Positions 50,941 through 59,138 of a stretch of 64,000 nt of DNA are shown here, piece after piece. Below the pieces are notes generated by a model. That model was not told where the DNA came from. It did no database searches and saw only the letters and a list, made by a program, of their open reading frames with translations. Both the position numbers and the translations under genes were made by a program. Origin of the DNA: Christiangramia bathymodioli (lineage in GTDB: Bacteria; Bacteroidota; Bacteroidia; Flavobacteriales; Flavobacteriaceae); NCBI GenBank assembly GCA_009735695.1, contig SRSL01000001.1, positions 496,048 to 560,047 on the forward strand, written 5' to 3'. Every line of letters starts with the position of its first letter. Position 1 is the stretch's first letter.

Positions 50941-50948
50941 TATGTTTG
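50941..50948 (+). promoter_or_regulatory. -7 box for the T9SS-tail gene
   Basis: TATGTTTG fits TANNTTTG exactly; no good -33 box at 19-20 bases. The ATG at 50970 is 22 bases downstream. Confidence 0.55.
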
Positions 50949-50969
50949 TTTAAATGTCTAATTAACAGG

Positions 50970-51311
50970 ATGAAGCACAAGTACTTACTATTCTTCTTAC
51001 TTATTGGTTTCCTGATGATTGCCTCCCCGGCAAGCGCTCAGGATTCTACACGTGCTCAACAACAACGTATAGAAACTCCTATTGAGGGGCTTTCTATCTA
51101 TCCTAACCCGGTGACCGGCGGGAAGGTTTATATCTCTTCTACCAAAAACCAGGATAAGATCATCGAAGTTTATAATGTATTAGGCAAGGCCGTGCACAAG
51201 ACACGAATCAGGGGAAAAGAAATGGATGTTTCTAACCTAACCCCTGGAATTTACATTTTAAAGATACAGGAAGGTACTGCTAAATCTACCCGCAAACTGG
51301 TGGTTAAGTAA
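50970..51311 (+). CDS. Small secreted protein with a type IX secretion C-terminal domain
   Basis: The 113-residue product has a signal peptide (about 1-24, ending SPASAQ), a short Gln/Arg-rich spacer, and then a type A T9SS sorting domain covering nearly all the rest: ISIYPNPVTGGKVYISS-like opening (LSIYPNPVTGG), IIEVYNVLGKAVHKTRI, DVSNLTPGIYILKI and KSTRKLVVK. There is almost no cargo, so it is a bare sorting domain fused to a signal. Mini-proteins of this form occur in Flavobacteriia and their role is unclear. The TTG 24 bases upstream is not favoured because it would precede the promoter leader. A terminator follows at 51337-51363. Confidence 0.85.
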   Translation: MKHKYLLFFLLIGFLMIASPASAQDSTRAQQQRIETPIEGLSIYPNPVTGGKVYISSTKNQDKIIEVYNVLGKAVHKTRIRGKEMDVSNLTPGIYILKIQEGTAKSTRKLVVK

Positions 51312-51336
51312 TACTCTTCTAAAACTGAATATTTCG

Positions 51337-51363
51337 AAGCTTCTGTTCCAGAGGCTTTTTTTT
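51337..51363 (+). terminator. Intrinsic terminator
   Basis: AGCTTCTG and CAGAGGCT form an 8-bp stem (one G-T pair) with a 3-base loop and seven T, 26 bases after the stop of the T9SS-tail gene. Confidence 0.85.
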
Positions 51364-51397
51364 ATTCCTTAAATTTGAACCAAACTTCCATTTTTAC

Positions 51398-52372
51398 ATG
51401 CTTACAGATAGAATCTTCCAGATCTCGAATGAACAGGAATTTAATTCGGTTTGTATGGAGGTATTTAAGTTTCAATTTGAACACAACAAAATTTACGGTC
51501 AATTTTGCAGGCTGCTGGGCAAGGATCCGGAAAATGTACAGGCCATACAGGAGATTCCGTTTTTGCCGATAGAATTCTTTAAAAGAAAAAAGATTCTATC
51601 AAGAGAAAAAGAACCGGAAATCATATTCACCAGCAGCGGCACTACCGGCAGCCAGACCAGCAAACATCTGGTAACCGATCTCAAAATTTATGAAAAAAGC
51701 TTTCTAAAGGCCTTCGAAAAGTTTTATGGATCACCATCAGAATATACTTTTCTGGCGCTCCTTCCCTCCTACCTGGAAAGACAGGGATCATCGCTTATTT
51801 ATATGGTAGAAAAGCTTATTGCAGAATCTCATGATCCCAATAGCGGATTTTATCTTGACAACCTGTACTCGCTTACCAGAAAACTGATAGAACTGGACAG
51901 GCAGGGAAAAAAAGTGTTTTTAATTGGTGTTTCATTTGCCCTGTTAGACCTGGTAGAAAAGACTTCCTTCAATTTAAACAACACCATTGTGATGGAAACC
52001 GGTGGGATGAAAGGTCGCAGGAAAGAAATGATCAGGCAGGAGCTCCATGAAATCTTAAAAAACGGGTTTGGCGTGGAAAGCATCCACAGCGAATATGGGA
52101 TGACCGAATTATTGTCTCAGGCTTATTCGTCAGGAAACGGGATTTTCGAATGTCCGCCCTGGATGAAGATCTTTATCCGTGATCCGGAGGACGCTTTAAG
52201 CATCCAATCTGAAGAAAAAACCGGGGGAATCAACGTAATTGACCTGGCAAATATCAATTCCTGCTCCTTTATTGCTACCCAGGACCTGGGGAAAATTTCT
52301 GTGGACCAGGTAGAGATCCTGGGAAGGTTTGATAACAGTGACATTCGAGGCTGTAACCTTCTGGTCATTTAA
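51398..52372 (+). CDS. LuxE-like acyl-protein synthetase family
   Basis: The 324-residue protein belongs to the adenylate-forming LuxE-like group: EIIFTSSGTTGSQTSKHLV (ATP/AMP binding), ETGGMKGRRKEM and the EYGMTELLSQAY motif corresponding to the A5 motif. LuxE activates fatty acids and transfers them to a protein cysteine; in Bacteroidota lone relatives occur without lux genes, possibly acting in polysaccharide or lipid acylation. No lux genes are nearby. It shares a bidirectional terminator (52511-52541) with convergent tyrS. Confidence 0.8.
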   Translation: MLTDRIFQISNEQEFNSVCMEVFKFQFEHNKIYGQFCRLLGKDPENVQAIQEIPFLPIEFFKRKKILSREKEPEIIFTSSGTTGSQTSKHLVTDLKIYEKSFLKAFEKFYGSPSEYTFLALLPSYLERQGSSLIYMVEKLIAESHDPNSGFYLDNLYSLTRKLIELDRQGKKVFLIGVSFALLDLVEKTSFNLNNTIVMETGGMKGRRKEMIRQELHEILKNGFGVESIHSEYGMTELLSQAYSSGNGIFECPPWMKIFIRDPEDALSIQSEEKTGGINVIDLANINSCSFIATQDLGKISVDQVEILGRFDNSDIRGCNLLVI

Positions 52373-52510
52373 ACACGAAAAAAAAGTATATTTTTTTGTA
52401 AACCAAATGAAAGTTTAGCGACCTATTATATAGCAAATTAAATGATTCTCAACTCATTGTAATTTGCAGGCTAAGTGAAATTTTTCATATTAGATTGGTT
52501 AGTTAGTTGC

Positions 52511-52541
52511 AAACCCCTTAGGCGCCCGCTTAAGGGGTTTT
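52511..52541. terminator. Bidirectional intrinsic terminator between LuxE-like gene and tyrS
   Basis: AAACCCCTTA and TAAGGGGTTT form a 10-bp perfect stem around a 10-base GC-rich loop, with T on the plus side. Confidence 0.85.
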
Positions 52542-52546
52542 GTAAT

Positions 52547-53842
52547 TTATACCGCTCTAATAATATAGGTGTTCTTTTTCCCTTTGTTAAGGATCACAAA
52601 TTTGCCATTTATAAGGTCTTCAGAAGTTATGGTATAATCTTCTTTCACCTTTTCCTTATTTACAGATATCGAATTCTCCTTTAGTGCTCTTCTTGCCTCT
52701 CCATTGGAATTCAAAAATCCGGTCTTGGCGGCAAGAGCTCCAATCATGTCCAGCCCATCTTCAATTTCCTTTTTTGAAACTTCAGCCTGAGGAACTCCCT
52801 CAAAAACATCTAAAAAAGTAGCTTCGTCCAGTTTCCTGAAATCTTCGGCCGTACTTTTGCCGAAAAGCACCTGCGAGGCAGTCAGGGCATTTTCATATTC
52901 TGCTTCTGAATGTACCATGGTGGTCACCTCTTTTGCCAGAACCTTCTGAAGTTCCCTTTGATGAGGAGCCTCTTTATGTTTACGTACAATTTCTTCGATC
53001 CCTTCTTTCGATAAAAAGGTAAATATCTTGATGTATTTTTCGGCATCCTCATCACTGGTATTTAGCCAGTACTGGTAGAATTTATAAGGTGAAGTTCGGT
53101 TCGCATCCAGCCACACATTGCCTCCCTCGGTCTTACCGAATTTGGTTCCATCGGCCTTGGTGATCAGCGGACATGTTAGCGCGTAACCTTTCCCATCTCC
53201 AATCCTTCTGATGAGTTCTGTACCGGTAGTGATATTTCCCCACTGGTCGCTGCCTCCCATTTGCAGGGTGCAATCCTTTTCCCTGTACAAATGAAGAAAA
53301 TCGTAACCCTGAACGAGCTGGTAAGTGAATTCAGTAAAAGACATACCTTCGGCAGCTTCAGAAGAAAGCCTTTTTTTCACCGAATCCTTGGCCATCATAT
53401 AGTTCACTGTAATATGTTTACCCACATCGCGGATAAAACCAAGGAAAGAGAAGTCTTTCATCCAGTCGTAATTATTAACCAATACGGCTGCATTTTCATT
53501 GTCTGAATCGAAATCCAGAAAACGGGAAAGCTGCTCCTTGATGGCATTCTGGTTATGTCTTAAAGTTTTCTCATCCAGCAGGTTTCTCTCTGCAGATTTT
53601 CCGGAAGGATCTCCAATCATACCGGTAGCACCTCCAACCAGAGCATAAGGCTTATGCCCACAAAGCTGAAAATGCCTAAGCATCATCACGCTAACCAGGT
53701 GGCCAATATGAAGCGAATCAGCCGTTGGATCTATTCCAACATAGGCAGAACGCATGCTCTCCATTAAATGTTCTTCGGTTCCAGGCATGGCATCATGCAG
53801 CATTCCTCTCCAGGTAATTTCCTCTACAAAGTTCTTTTCCAT
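52547..53842 (-). CDS. tyrS: Tyrosyl-tRNA synthetase
   Basis: The 431-residue class I synthetase has [16 protein letters not shown] with HIGH (45-48), [18 protein letters not shown] (tyrosine and ATP site), the KMSKS-like KFGKTEGG, and a C-terminal S4 RNA-binding domain (about 365-431, [21 protein letters not shown]). The start is placed at ATG 53842 ([17 protein letters not shown]), the normal family N-terminus; the frame continues to an ATG at 53881 but that adds 13 unrelated residues. Confidence 0.97.
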   Translation of the reverse strand: MEKNFVEEITWRGMLHDAMPGTEEHLMESMRSAYVGIDPTADSLHIGHLVSVMMLRHFQLCGHKPYALVGGATGMIGDPSGKSAERNLLDEKTLRHNQNAIKEQLSRFLDFDSDNENAAVLVNNYDWMKDFSFLGFIRDVGKHITVNYMMAKDSVKKRLSSEAAEGMSFTEFTYQLVQGYDFLHLYREKDCTLQMGGSDQWGNITTGTELIRRIGDGKGYALTCPLITKADGTKFGKTEGGNVWLDANRTSPYKFYQYWLNTSDEDAEKYIKIFTFLSKEGIEEIVRKHKEAPHQRELQKVLAKEVTTMVHSEAEYENALTASQVLFGKSTAEDFRKLDEATFLDVFEGVPQAEVSKKEIEDGLDMIGALAAKTGFLNSNGEARRALKENSISVNKEKVKEDYTITSEDLINGKFVILNKGKKNTYIIRAV

Positions 53843-53922
53843 ATTTAAAATTTCAGGTAAAAACAGCCGTAAAGATACCATAAAGCTTTATTTTTCCTAA
53901 GTGCTTTAGCTATATTTACCAC

Positions 53923-54951
53923 ATGATTCTTGTAACCGGTGGTACAGGTTTGGTGGGCGCACATCTGCTCTATGAACTCACGCAGGATAACGAGCTTGTC
54001 CTGGCCACCAAAAGACATTCCAGCAACATCCAGTTGGTAAGAAAGGTATTTGGCTATTATACCAATGCCGCTACCGCTGATCGTCTTTTTGAAAAGATCA
54101 AATGGATCACGGCCAGCCTCAATGACATCCCGTCTTTGACAGAAGCTTTTGAAGGAGTGGAATATGTGTATCATTGTGCCGCTTTAATCTCTTTTGATCC
54201 TTCAGATGAAAGAAAACTACGGAAGATCAATATTCAGGGAACTGCCAATATCGTTAACCTGTGCATCGCGAAACGCATAAAAAAGCTCTGTTACGTAAGC
54301 AGTGTCGCCGCAGTTGGTGGCAACCTCAGTGCCGAGCCCATCGATGAAACTTCAAAATGGAATCCGGAAGAAAATCATACCGATTATGCCATTTCGAAAT
54401 ATGGTGCAGAGATCGAGGTATGGAGAGGAACCCAGGAAGGGGTTCCCACCGTGATCGTGAACCCGGGAATTATTCTGGGTCCCGGCTTTTGGGATACCGG
54501 AAGCGGAAAAATCTTCAGCAGACTTGATAAAGGACTGAATTACCATTTCCCAAAAGTTAGCGGATTTGTAGGCGTAGAAGACGTGGTCGCTGCCATGCTG
54601 AAATTGATGAAATCTAAAATCAAGAATGAACAGTATATCCTGGTAGCAGAAAACCTGAGTTTTGAAAAGGTTTTAAAAGACACGGCACGATTGCTCGATA
54701 GACCTGTACCAACTAAGAGATTGACCAAATGGATGGTCGCTACAGGCTGGATCTTTCAAAAAATAGGAAGCTGGTTTGGAATGTCCAGAGAGATCACCCG
54801 CGAATCCATCACCTCTTTATTTGGAGAAACCCGCTACACTTCCCACAAGATCATTGAAAAACTTGAGTTCAAATTTACTCCGATAGACCAGGTTCTGCAA
54901 AAGACAGGCAACATTTATAAAAAAGAAAAACAGGAATCTAATTCTCTATAG
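53923..54951 (+). CDS. NAD(P)-dependent epimerase/dehydratase (extended SDR)
   Basis: The 342-residue protein starts with the Rossmann motif ILVTGGTGLVGAHLL (GGTGLVG), has YVSSVAAVGG (catalytic Ser region) and YAISKYGAE with the Y-x3-K pair, then NPGIILGPGFW. It belongs to the atypical/extended SDRs near dihydroflavonol-4-reductase and 3-beta-hydroxysteroid dehydrogenase-like enzymes; substrate unknown. It overlaps the convergent DUF4296 gene by 14 bases. It is transcribed divergently from tyrS. Confidence 0.85.
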   Translation: MILVTGGTGLVGAHLLYELTQDNELVLATKRHSSNIQLVRKVFGYYTNAATADRLFEKIKWITASLNDIPSLTEAFEGVEYVYHCAALISFDPSDERKLRKINIQGTANIVNLCIAKRIKKLCYVSSVAAVGGNLSAEPIDETSKWNPEENHTDYAISKYGAEIEVWRGTQEGVPTVIVNPGIILGPGFWDTGSGKIFSRLDKGLNYHFPKVSGFVGVEDVVAAMLKLMKSKIKNEQYILVAENLSFEKVLKDTARLLDRPVPTKRLTKWMVATGWIFQKIGSWFGMSREITRESITSLFGETRYTSHKIIEKLEFKFTPIDQVLQKTGNIYKKEKQESNSL

Positions 54952-55468
54952 AATCCATTCTTTTAAAAGAAGGAGGCGGGGATGTTAAACTATCATTAGG
55001 CTCTTTGAATGGAGTTTTCAAACTATCCTGTTCTACTTCCAGACTATCGCCTATTTTACTCAAAGAATCCTTTTTGGCCAGTTTGATACTATCTTCGATC
55101 CTGATTTCAATATCCCGAATCGAGTCCAGCTTGGATTTCATAATCTGTAACCTCAACTTCACGCTGTCATACATGCGTTCATACTGCTGATATTGATCGG
55201 CGTAATAAGTATTACTTCTTTTGAATTGCATACTATCTATTCCAAACTTTTCATAGATATAATTCTCGGGATCTATCCCGGTTTTTTCCAGCTTGGATTT
55301 ATTATAGTTCTTGGCCCCATGCAGCAAAGACAGCTCGGTAAGCACATCTATCATCTTATCCTCAGGGATAAGATCATCGGGTTTTTCTGCTTTTTTTACA
55401 TCCTGGCAGGAAACCAGGACACCCAGAAAAATTAGAAAACAAATGATATGTTTAGGCTTAACGCTCAA
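54938..55468 (-). CDS. DUF4296 lipoprotein
   Basis: The 176-residue product has a lipobox LGVLVSC and the DUF4296 domain (about 30-125: IPEDKMIDVLTELSLLHGAKNYNK, NYIYEKFGIDSMQFKRSNTYYA, QQYERMYDSVKLRLQIMKSKLDSI), followed by a Ser/Asp/Lys-rich tail. The family is restricted to Bacteroidota and uncharacterised. The start is TTG 55468 (no ATG is available in frame before the lipobox) and overlaps the dihydroorotase stop by 11 bases, implying coupled translation. Its end overlaps the convergent epimerase gene. Confidence 0.8.
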   Translation of the reverse strand: MSVKPKHIICFLIFLGVLVSCQDVKKAEKPDDLIPEDKMIDVLTELSLLHGAKNYNKSKLEKTGIDPENYIYEKFGIDSMQFKRSNTYYADQYQQYERMYDSVKLRLQIMKSKLDSIRDIEIRIEDSIKLAKKDSLSKIGDSLEVEQDSLKTPFKEPNDSLTSPPPSFKRMDSIEN

Positions 55469-56801
55469 AAGTTAGTTGTTCGGCAATTTTTGAAAATGGC
55501 TGATGTTTAAAGTTTTTATAAACCAGCTTTCCGTTCACGAAGGTATGGGTAACTCTGGATTTAAAGGTCGTTCCTTCAAATGGAGACCATTTACATTTCG
55601 AAAAGATATTGTCGGTTTGTACGGCCCATGGTGAATTGAGATCTACCAGAACCAGATCTGCCTTATAACCTTCCCTGATAAAACCTCTCTTTTCGATATC
55701 GAACAGAATTGCGGGATTATGACAGGCCTTTTCTACGATCTTCTCTAATGATATTTTACCCTGGTGATACATTTGTAATAAAGCCGGAAGGGCATGTTGC
55801 ACTAAAGGTCCGCCACTTGGCGCTTTTGTATAGACATTTTTCTTTTCTTCCTTGGTATGCGGTGCATGGTCTGTAGCCAGCACATCAAGACGGTCGTCCA
55901 GCAATCCTTCCAGAAGTCCTTCCTGATCTTTCTTCGTTTTTACCGCAGGATTCCATTTAATATAGGTTCCTTTTTTGGCGTAATCTGAATCATTGAACCA
56001 AAGATGATGAATACACACCTCTGCAGTGATCTTTTTGTCTTTTAAAGGCTTCTTATTGGTGAACAGGCTTAATTCCTTCGCGGTCGAAACATGAAAAACA
56101 TGAAGCCTCGCTCCGGTTTTCTTGGCAAGCGCCACTGCCCTGGAAGAAGACTTGTAGCAGGCCTCCTCGCTTCTGATCTTCGGATGCAGTTCAACTGGAA
56201 TATCATCTCCATAGCGTTCTATGCATTCCTGAAGATTCTTTTTGATGGTATCTTCGTCCTCACAATGTGCCGCGATAAGCACCGGTGATTTTTTAAAGAT
56301 CTGCTCAAGAACTTTTTCATCATCTACCAGCATGTTTCCGGTAGAAGATCCAAGGAAAAGTTTTAAAGCCGGAACGATCCTGGGATCGATATTCTCAATA
56401 TCAGTAAGATTATCATTAGTTCCTCCGAACATAAAGGAGTAGTTCGCATAGGAAGTTTCAGCAGCGATATCCAGTTTTTTCTGGAATTCTTCCATGGTGG
56501 TGGTTTGAGGCAGGGTATTAGGCATTTCGATAAACGAGGTAATCCCTCCGGCAACTGCAGCCCTTGAACCTGTTTCAATATTTTCCTTGTGAGTAAGTCC
56601 TGGCTCCCTGAAGTGCACCTGATCATCTATAAGGCCAGGCAGCAAGTAAGTACCTTCGGCATCAAAGATGTGCACATCTGGAGATTTGGCGCTTATACTA
56701 TCTGAAATTTCGGTAATGATCCCGTCTTCTATAAAGACATCCCCCTCCTGGATCTTACCTTCATTAACAATCTTTGCGTTCTTTATTAAAACCTTTTTCA
56801 T
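55458..56801 (-). CDS. pyrC: Dihydroorotase (amidohydrolase family)
   Basis: The 447-residue zinc amidohydrolase closes carbamoyl-aspartate to dihydroorotate in pyrimidine synthesis. It shows LLPGLIDDQVHFREPGLTHKENI (metal/substrate loop), AVAGGITSFIEMPNT, AHCEDEDTI, and the catalytic LATDHAPHTKEEK. The usual H-x-H pair is Q61-V-H63 here; as far as I recall this DDQVH form is normal in Bacteroidota. ATG 56801 (MKKVLIKN) overlaps the stop of the glycosyltransferase gene by one base. The DUF4296 gene follows. Confidence 0.92.
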   Translation of the reverse strand: MKKVLIKNAKIVNEGKIQEGDVFIEDGIITEISDSISAKSPDVHIFDAEGTYLLPGLIDDQVHFREPGLTHKENIETGSRAAVAGGITSFIEMPNTLPQTTTMEEFQKKLDIAAETSYANYSFMFGGTNDNLTDIENIDPRIVPALKLFLGSSTGNMLVDDEKVLEQIFKKSPVLIAAHCEDEDTIKKNLQECIERYGDDIPVELHPKIRSEEACYKSSSRAVALAKKTGARLHVFHVSTAKELSLFTNKKPLKDKKITAEVCIHHLWFNDSDYAKKGTYIKWNPAVKTKKDQEGLLEGLLDDRLDVLATDHAPHTKEEKKNVYTKAPSGGPLVQHALPALLQMYHQGKISLEKIVEKACHNPAILFDIEKRGFIREGYKADLVLVDLNSPWAVQTDNIFSKCKWSPFEGTTFKSRVTHTFVNGKLVYKNFKHQPFSKIAEQLTFER

Positions 56802-57532
56802 CAATCTTTTATCTGGTTAAACAGACTTTTCATTTTCATTTTTATAACTCCAAATACAGCTTCCGAAATAATGGAACCACTCATTTTGGAGGTGCCCCTT
56901 GTTCTATCGGTAAAAATCACGGGAACTTCCACGATTTTGAATCCTAAAAGATGAGCCTTGAATTTCATCTCGATCTGGAAGGCATATCCTACAAACTGAA
57001 TCTTATCCAGGTCTATTGCTTCAAGGACCTCTCTTTTATAACATACATACCCCGCCGTGGTATCCTGTATATCCATGCCGGTAATAAATCGCACATATCG
57101 CGATGCCAGCCAGGACATCAAAACCCTGTTCATGGGCCAGTTTATCACGTTCACTCCGGTAATGTACCGGGAGCCAATGGCAACATCGGCATTATCCCTT
57201 TTACAGGTATTATACAAACGTATAAGATCGTTGGGATTATGAGAAAAATCGGCATCCATTTCAAAAATATATTCATAATCCCTGGCCAGGGCCCATTTAA
57301 ATCCATGAATATATGCAGTTCCGAGCCCCTGTTTTCCTTCGCGTTCCTCAACATGTAACCTGCCGGGAAATTCAGCTTTAAGAGTTCTTACTCTTGTAGC
57401 CGTACCATCGGGTGAATTATCATCTACCACCAGTATATCGAACTTTCGCCGCTGAGAAAATATATTCCTGATAATGCGCTCGATGTTCTCTATTTCATTA
57501 TAAGTGGGTATAATGATTATCCCCTTTACCAT
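56801..57532 (-). CDS. Polyprenyl-phosphate mannosyltransferase-like GT2 (DPM1-like)
   Basis: The 243-residue GT2 protein starts IIIIPTYNEIENIERII, continues VVDDNSPDGT (nucleotide binding), the DXD-like EMDADFSHNP and GSRYITGVNVINWP, and resembles dolichol/polyprenyl-phosphate mannose synthases (DPM1). It would load a sugar onto a lipid phosphate for envelope glycosylation; the DUF2723 protein at 9.8 kb is the kind of enzyme that could use such a donor (inference). The absence of a C-terminal membrane helix is typical of the DPM1 form. It is followed by pyrC with one-base overlap. Confidence 0.88.
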   Translation of the reverse strand: MVKGIIIIPTYNEIENIERIIRNIFSQRRKFDILVVDDNSPDGTATRVRTLKAEFPGRLHVEEREGKQGLGTAYIHGFKWALARDYEYIFEMDADFSHNPNDLIRLYNTCKRDNADVAIGSRYITGVNVINWPMNRVLMSWLASRYVRFITGMDIQDTTAGYVCYKREVLEAIDLDKIQFVGYAFQIEMKFKAHLLGFKIVEVPVIFTDRTRGTSKMSGSIISEAVFGVIKMKMKSLFNQIKD

Positions 57533-57632
57533 TCCCGATAATTTTGCACAAATGTATATAAATTAAATCTTCAAAACTCGATAATCAACCTCCGGATTAT
57601 TGGTCAAAATTTTACATTTGTAAAAAATTCAC

Positions 57633-58286
57633 ATGCAGGCCATAGAGAGAATTTCACAACATCAGGACTGGATCACCGTGATCTTCCTACTATGCCTAAT
57701 CCTGCTGGTTTTGGCCAGAATTGGTTTCACTCAACGATTCGAAGAGTTCATCAATCTTCTCAACTCGGGTAAATTTATATCCTTTAAAGGAAAAGAGAAT
57801 AAGGCTTTTCATCCTTTTAACATATTGTTATTAAGCGTACAGGTACTGGCAGTGTCCATTTTTCTGTATATAGCTTATGATTATTTCTATGAACTGAAGG
57901 AAGAAAACTGGATCATATTCATACGTATTTTCACAGCATTTACCTGCCTGCTCCTTTTCAAGGCGCTACTGGAAAAAATCATCGGGAATATCTTTGAGAT
58001 CGACGAGCAAATGGACTATTATATTTTTCAAAAGTTAAGCTATCGAAATTTCATAGCCATTTTCCTGCTTGCAGCCTCATTATTTCTCATTTATACACTC
58101 CCTCCTACGGCTCTTATTCTGGGAATAATTGGGGGTATCGTGCTACTGGCAAATGCCCTTGGCATGTTTCTAATATTTAGAAGAAATCAAAATGTACTTA
58201 GCGCCAATTGGTTCTATTTTATTTTGTACCTTTGCGCTCTTGAAATCGCCCCTTATATTATTTTATATAAGCTGATTATAAACTAA
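57633..58286 (+). CDS. DUF4271 membrane protein
   Basis: The 217-residue product has about six hydrophobic segments and the DUF4271 layout (NLLNSGKFISFKGKENKAFHPFNILL after the first helix, LFKALLEKIIGNIFEIDEQMDYYIFQKLSYRN in the centre). The family is found in Bacteroidota, usually next to hemD as here, and has no known function. HemD starts 24 bases after its stop, so the two are probably co-transcribed. Confidence 0.85.
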   Translation: MQAIERISQHQDWITVIFLLCLILLVLARIGFTQRFEEFINLLNSGKFISFKGKENKAFHPFNILLLSVQVLAVSIFLYIAYDYFYELKEENWIIFIRIFTAFTCLLLFKALLEKIIGNIFEIDEQMDYYIFQKLSYRNFIAIFLLAASLFLIYTLPPTALILGIIGGIVLLANALGMFLIFRRNQNVLSANWFYFILYLCALEIAPYIILYKLIIN

Positions 58287-58309
58287 AAAGGATTTTTAAA
58301 GTTTAACAT

Positions 58310-59059
58310 ATGAAAGTGAAAACTATTTTGGTTTCACAGCCAGAACCTAAGGTTGAAAATTCTCCTTATTTTGAGCTGGAGGAAAAACAAAAAGTTAAGA
58401 TTGATTTCATTCCTTTTATCCATGTAGAAGGCGTCCCTTCCAAGGAAGTAAGACAACAAAAAGTAGACCTTTCAAAATTCACTGCTATCATCCTTACCAG
58501 TAGGAATGCTGTTGACCATTTTTTCAGAATTGCTGAAGAAATGAGATTCAAGGTTCCAGATACACTGAAGTATTTCTGCCAGAGTGAAGCCGTAGCCTAC
58601 TATCTTCAAAAATATGTGGTCTACCGAAAAAGAAAGATCTATGTAGGGAAAAGGACTTTTGCAGAACTTGCTCCCCTGATCAAGAAATACAAGAACGAAA
58701 AGTTCCTACTTCCATCTTCAGATATGCTGAAGCCGGATGTACCAAAGACCTTGAACAAACTAGGTGTAGACTGGAAAAAGGCAGTTTTTTACCGCACCGT
58801 GGTAAGCGATCTTTCCCATCTTAAAGATGTGACTTACGATATCCTTGTTTTCTTCAGCCCAAGTGGAATCAAATCATTGTTCGAGAACTTTCCTGATTTT
58901 AAACAAAACAACACTCGGATTGCCGTTTTTGGAAATACAACAATAAAAGCCGCAAAAGATCATGGACTTGTTGTGAACATAAAAGCTCCAACTCCTGAAA
59001 CGCCAAGTATGACCATGGCAATAAGTAAATATATTAGCGAAGTCAATAAGAAAGCTTAA
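58310..59059 (+). CDS. hemD: Uroporphyrinogen-III synthase
   Basis: The 249-residue cytoplasmic enzyme cyclises hydroxymethylbilane in tetrapyrrole synthesis. HemD is poorly conserved; supporting segments are KTILVSQPEP at the start, DLSKFTAIILTSRNAVDHFF, FLLPSSDMLKPDVPKTLN, DILVFFSPSGIKSLFENF and VFGNTTIKAAKDHGL, which follow the two-lobe HemD pattern. Position after DUF4271 and before pckA is the common Flavobacteriia order, which strengthens the call. A bidirectional terminator follows. Confidence 0.85.
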   Translation: MKVKTILVSQPEPKVENSPYFELEEKQKVKIDFIPFIHVEGVPSKEVRQQKVDLSKFTAIILTSRNAVDHFFRIAEEMRFKVPDTLKYFCQSEAVAYYLQKYVVYRKRKIYVGKRTFAELAPLIKKYKNEKFLLPSSDMLKPDVPKTLNKLGVDWKKAVFYRTVVSDLSHLKDVTYDILVFFSPSGIKSLFENFPDFKQNNTRIAVFGNTTIKAAKDHGLVVNIKAPTPETPSMTMAISKYISEVNKKA

Positions 59060-59082
59060 GATTCTTGAAACTTATATAGAAA

Positions 59083-59108
59083 AAAATCCGGTCTTTCGAC
59101 CGGATTTT
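59083..59108. terminator. Bidirectional intrinsic terminator between hemD and pckA
   Basis: AAAATCCGGTC-TTTC-GACCGGATTTT is an 11-bp perfect stem with a 4-base loop; A and T runs on both sides serve both convergent genes. Confidence 0.92.
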
Positions 59109-59138
59109 CTTTTTCAACTCTAATCTAACAATCTAAAA

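Noticed and set aside
52440-52541. Small RNA ending at the terminator before tyrS
   Set aside because: TAATTTGC at about 52460 only partly fits the -7 pattern and the hairpin is explained by two convergent genes; no independent evidence.
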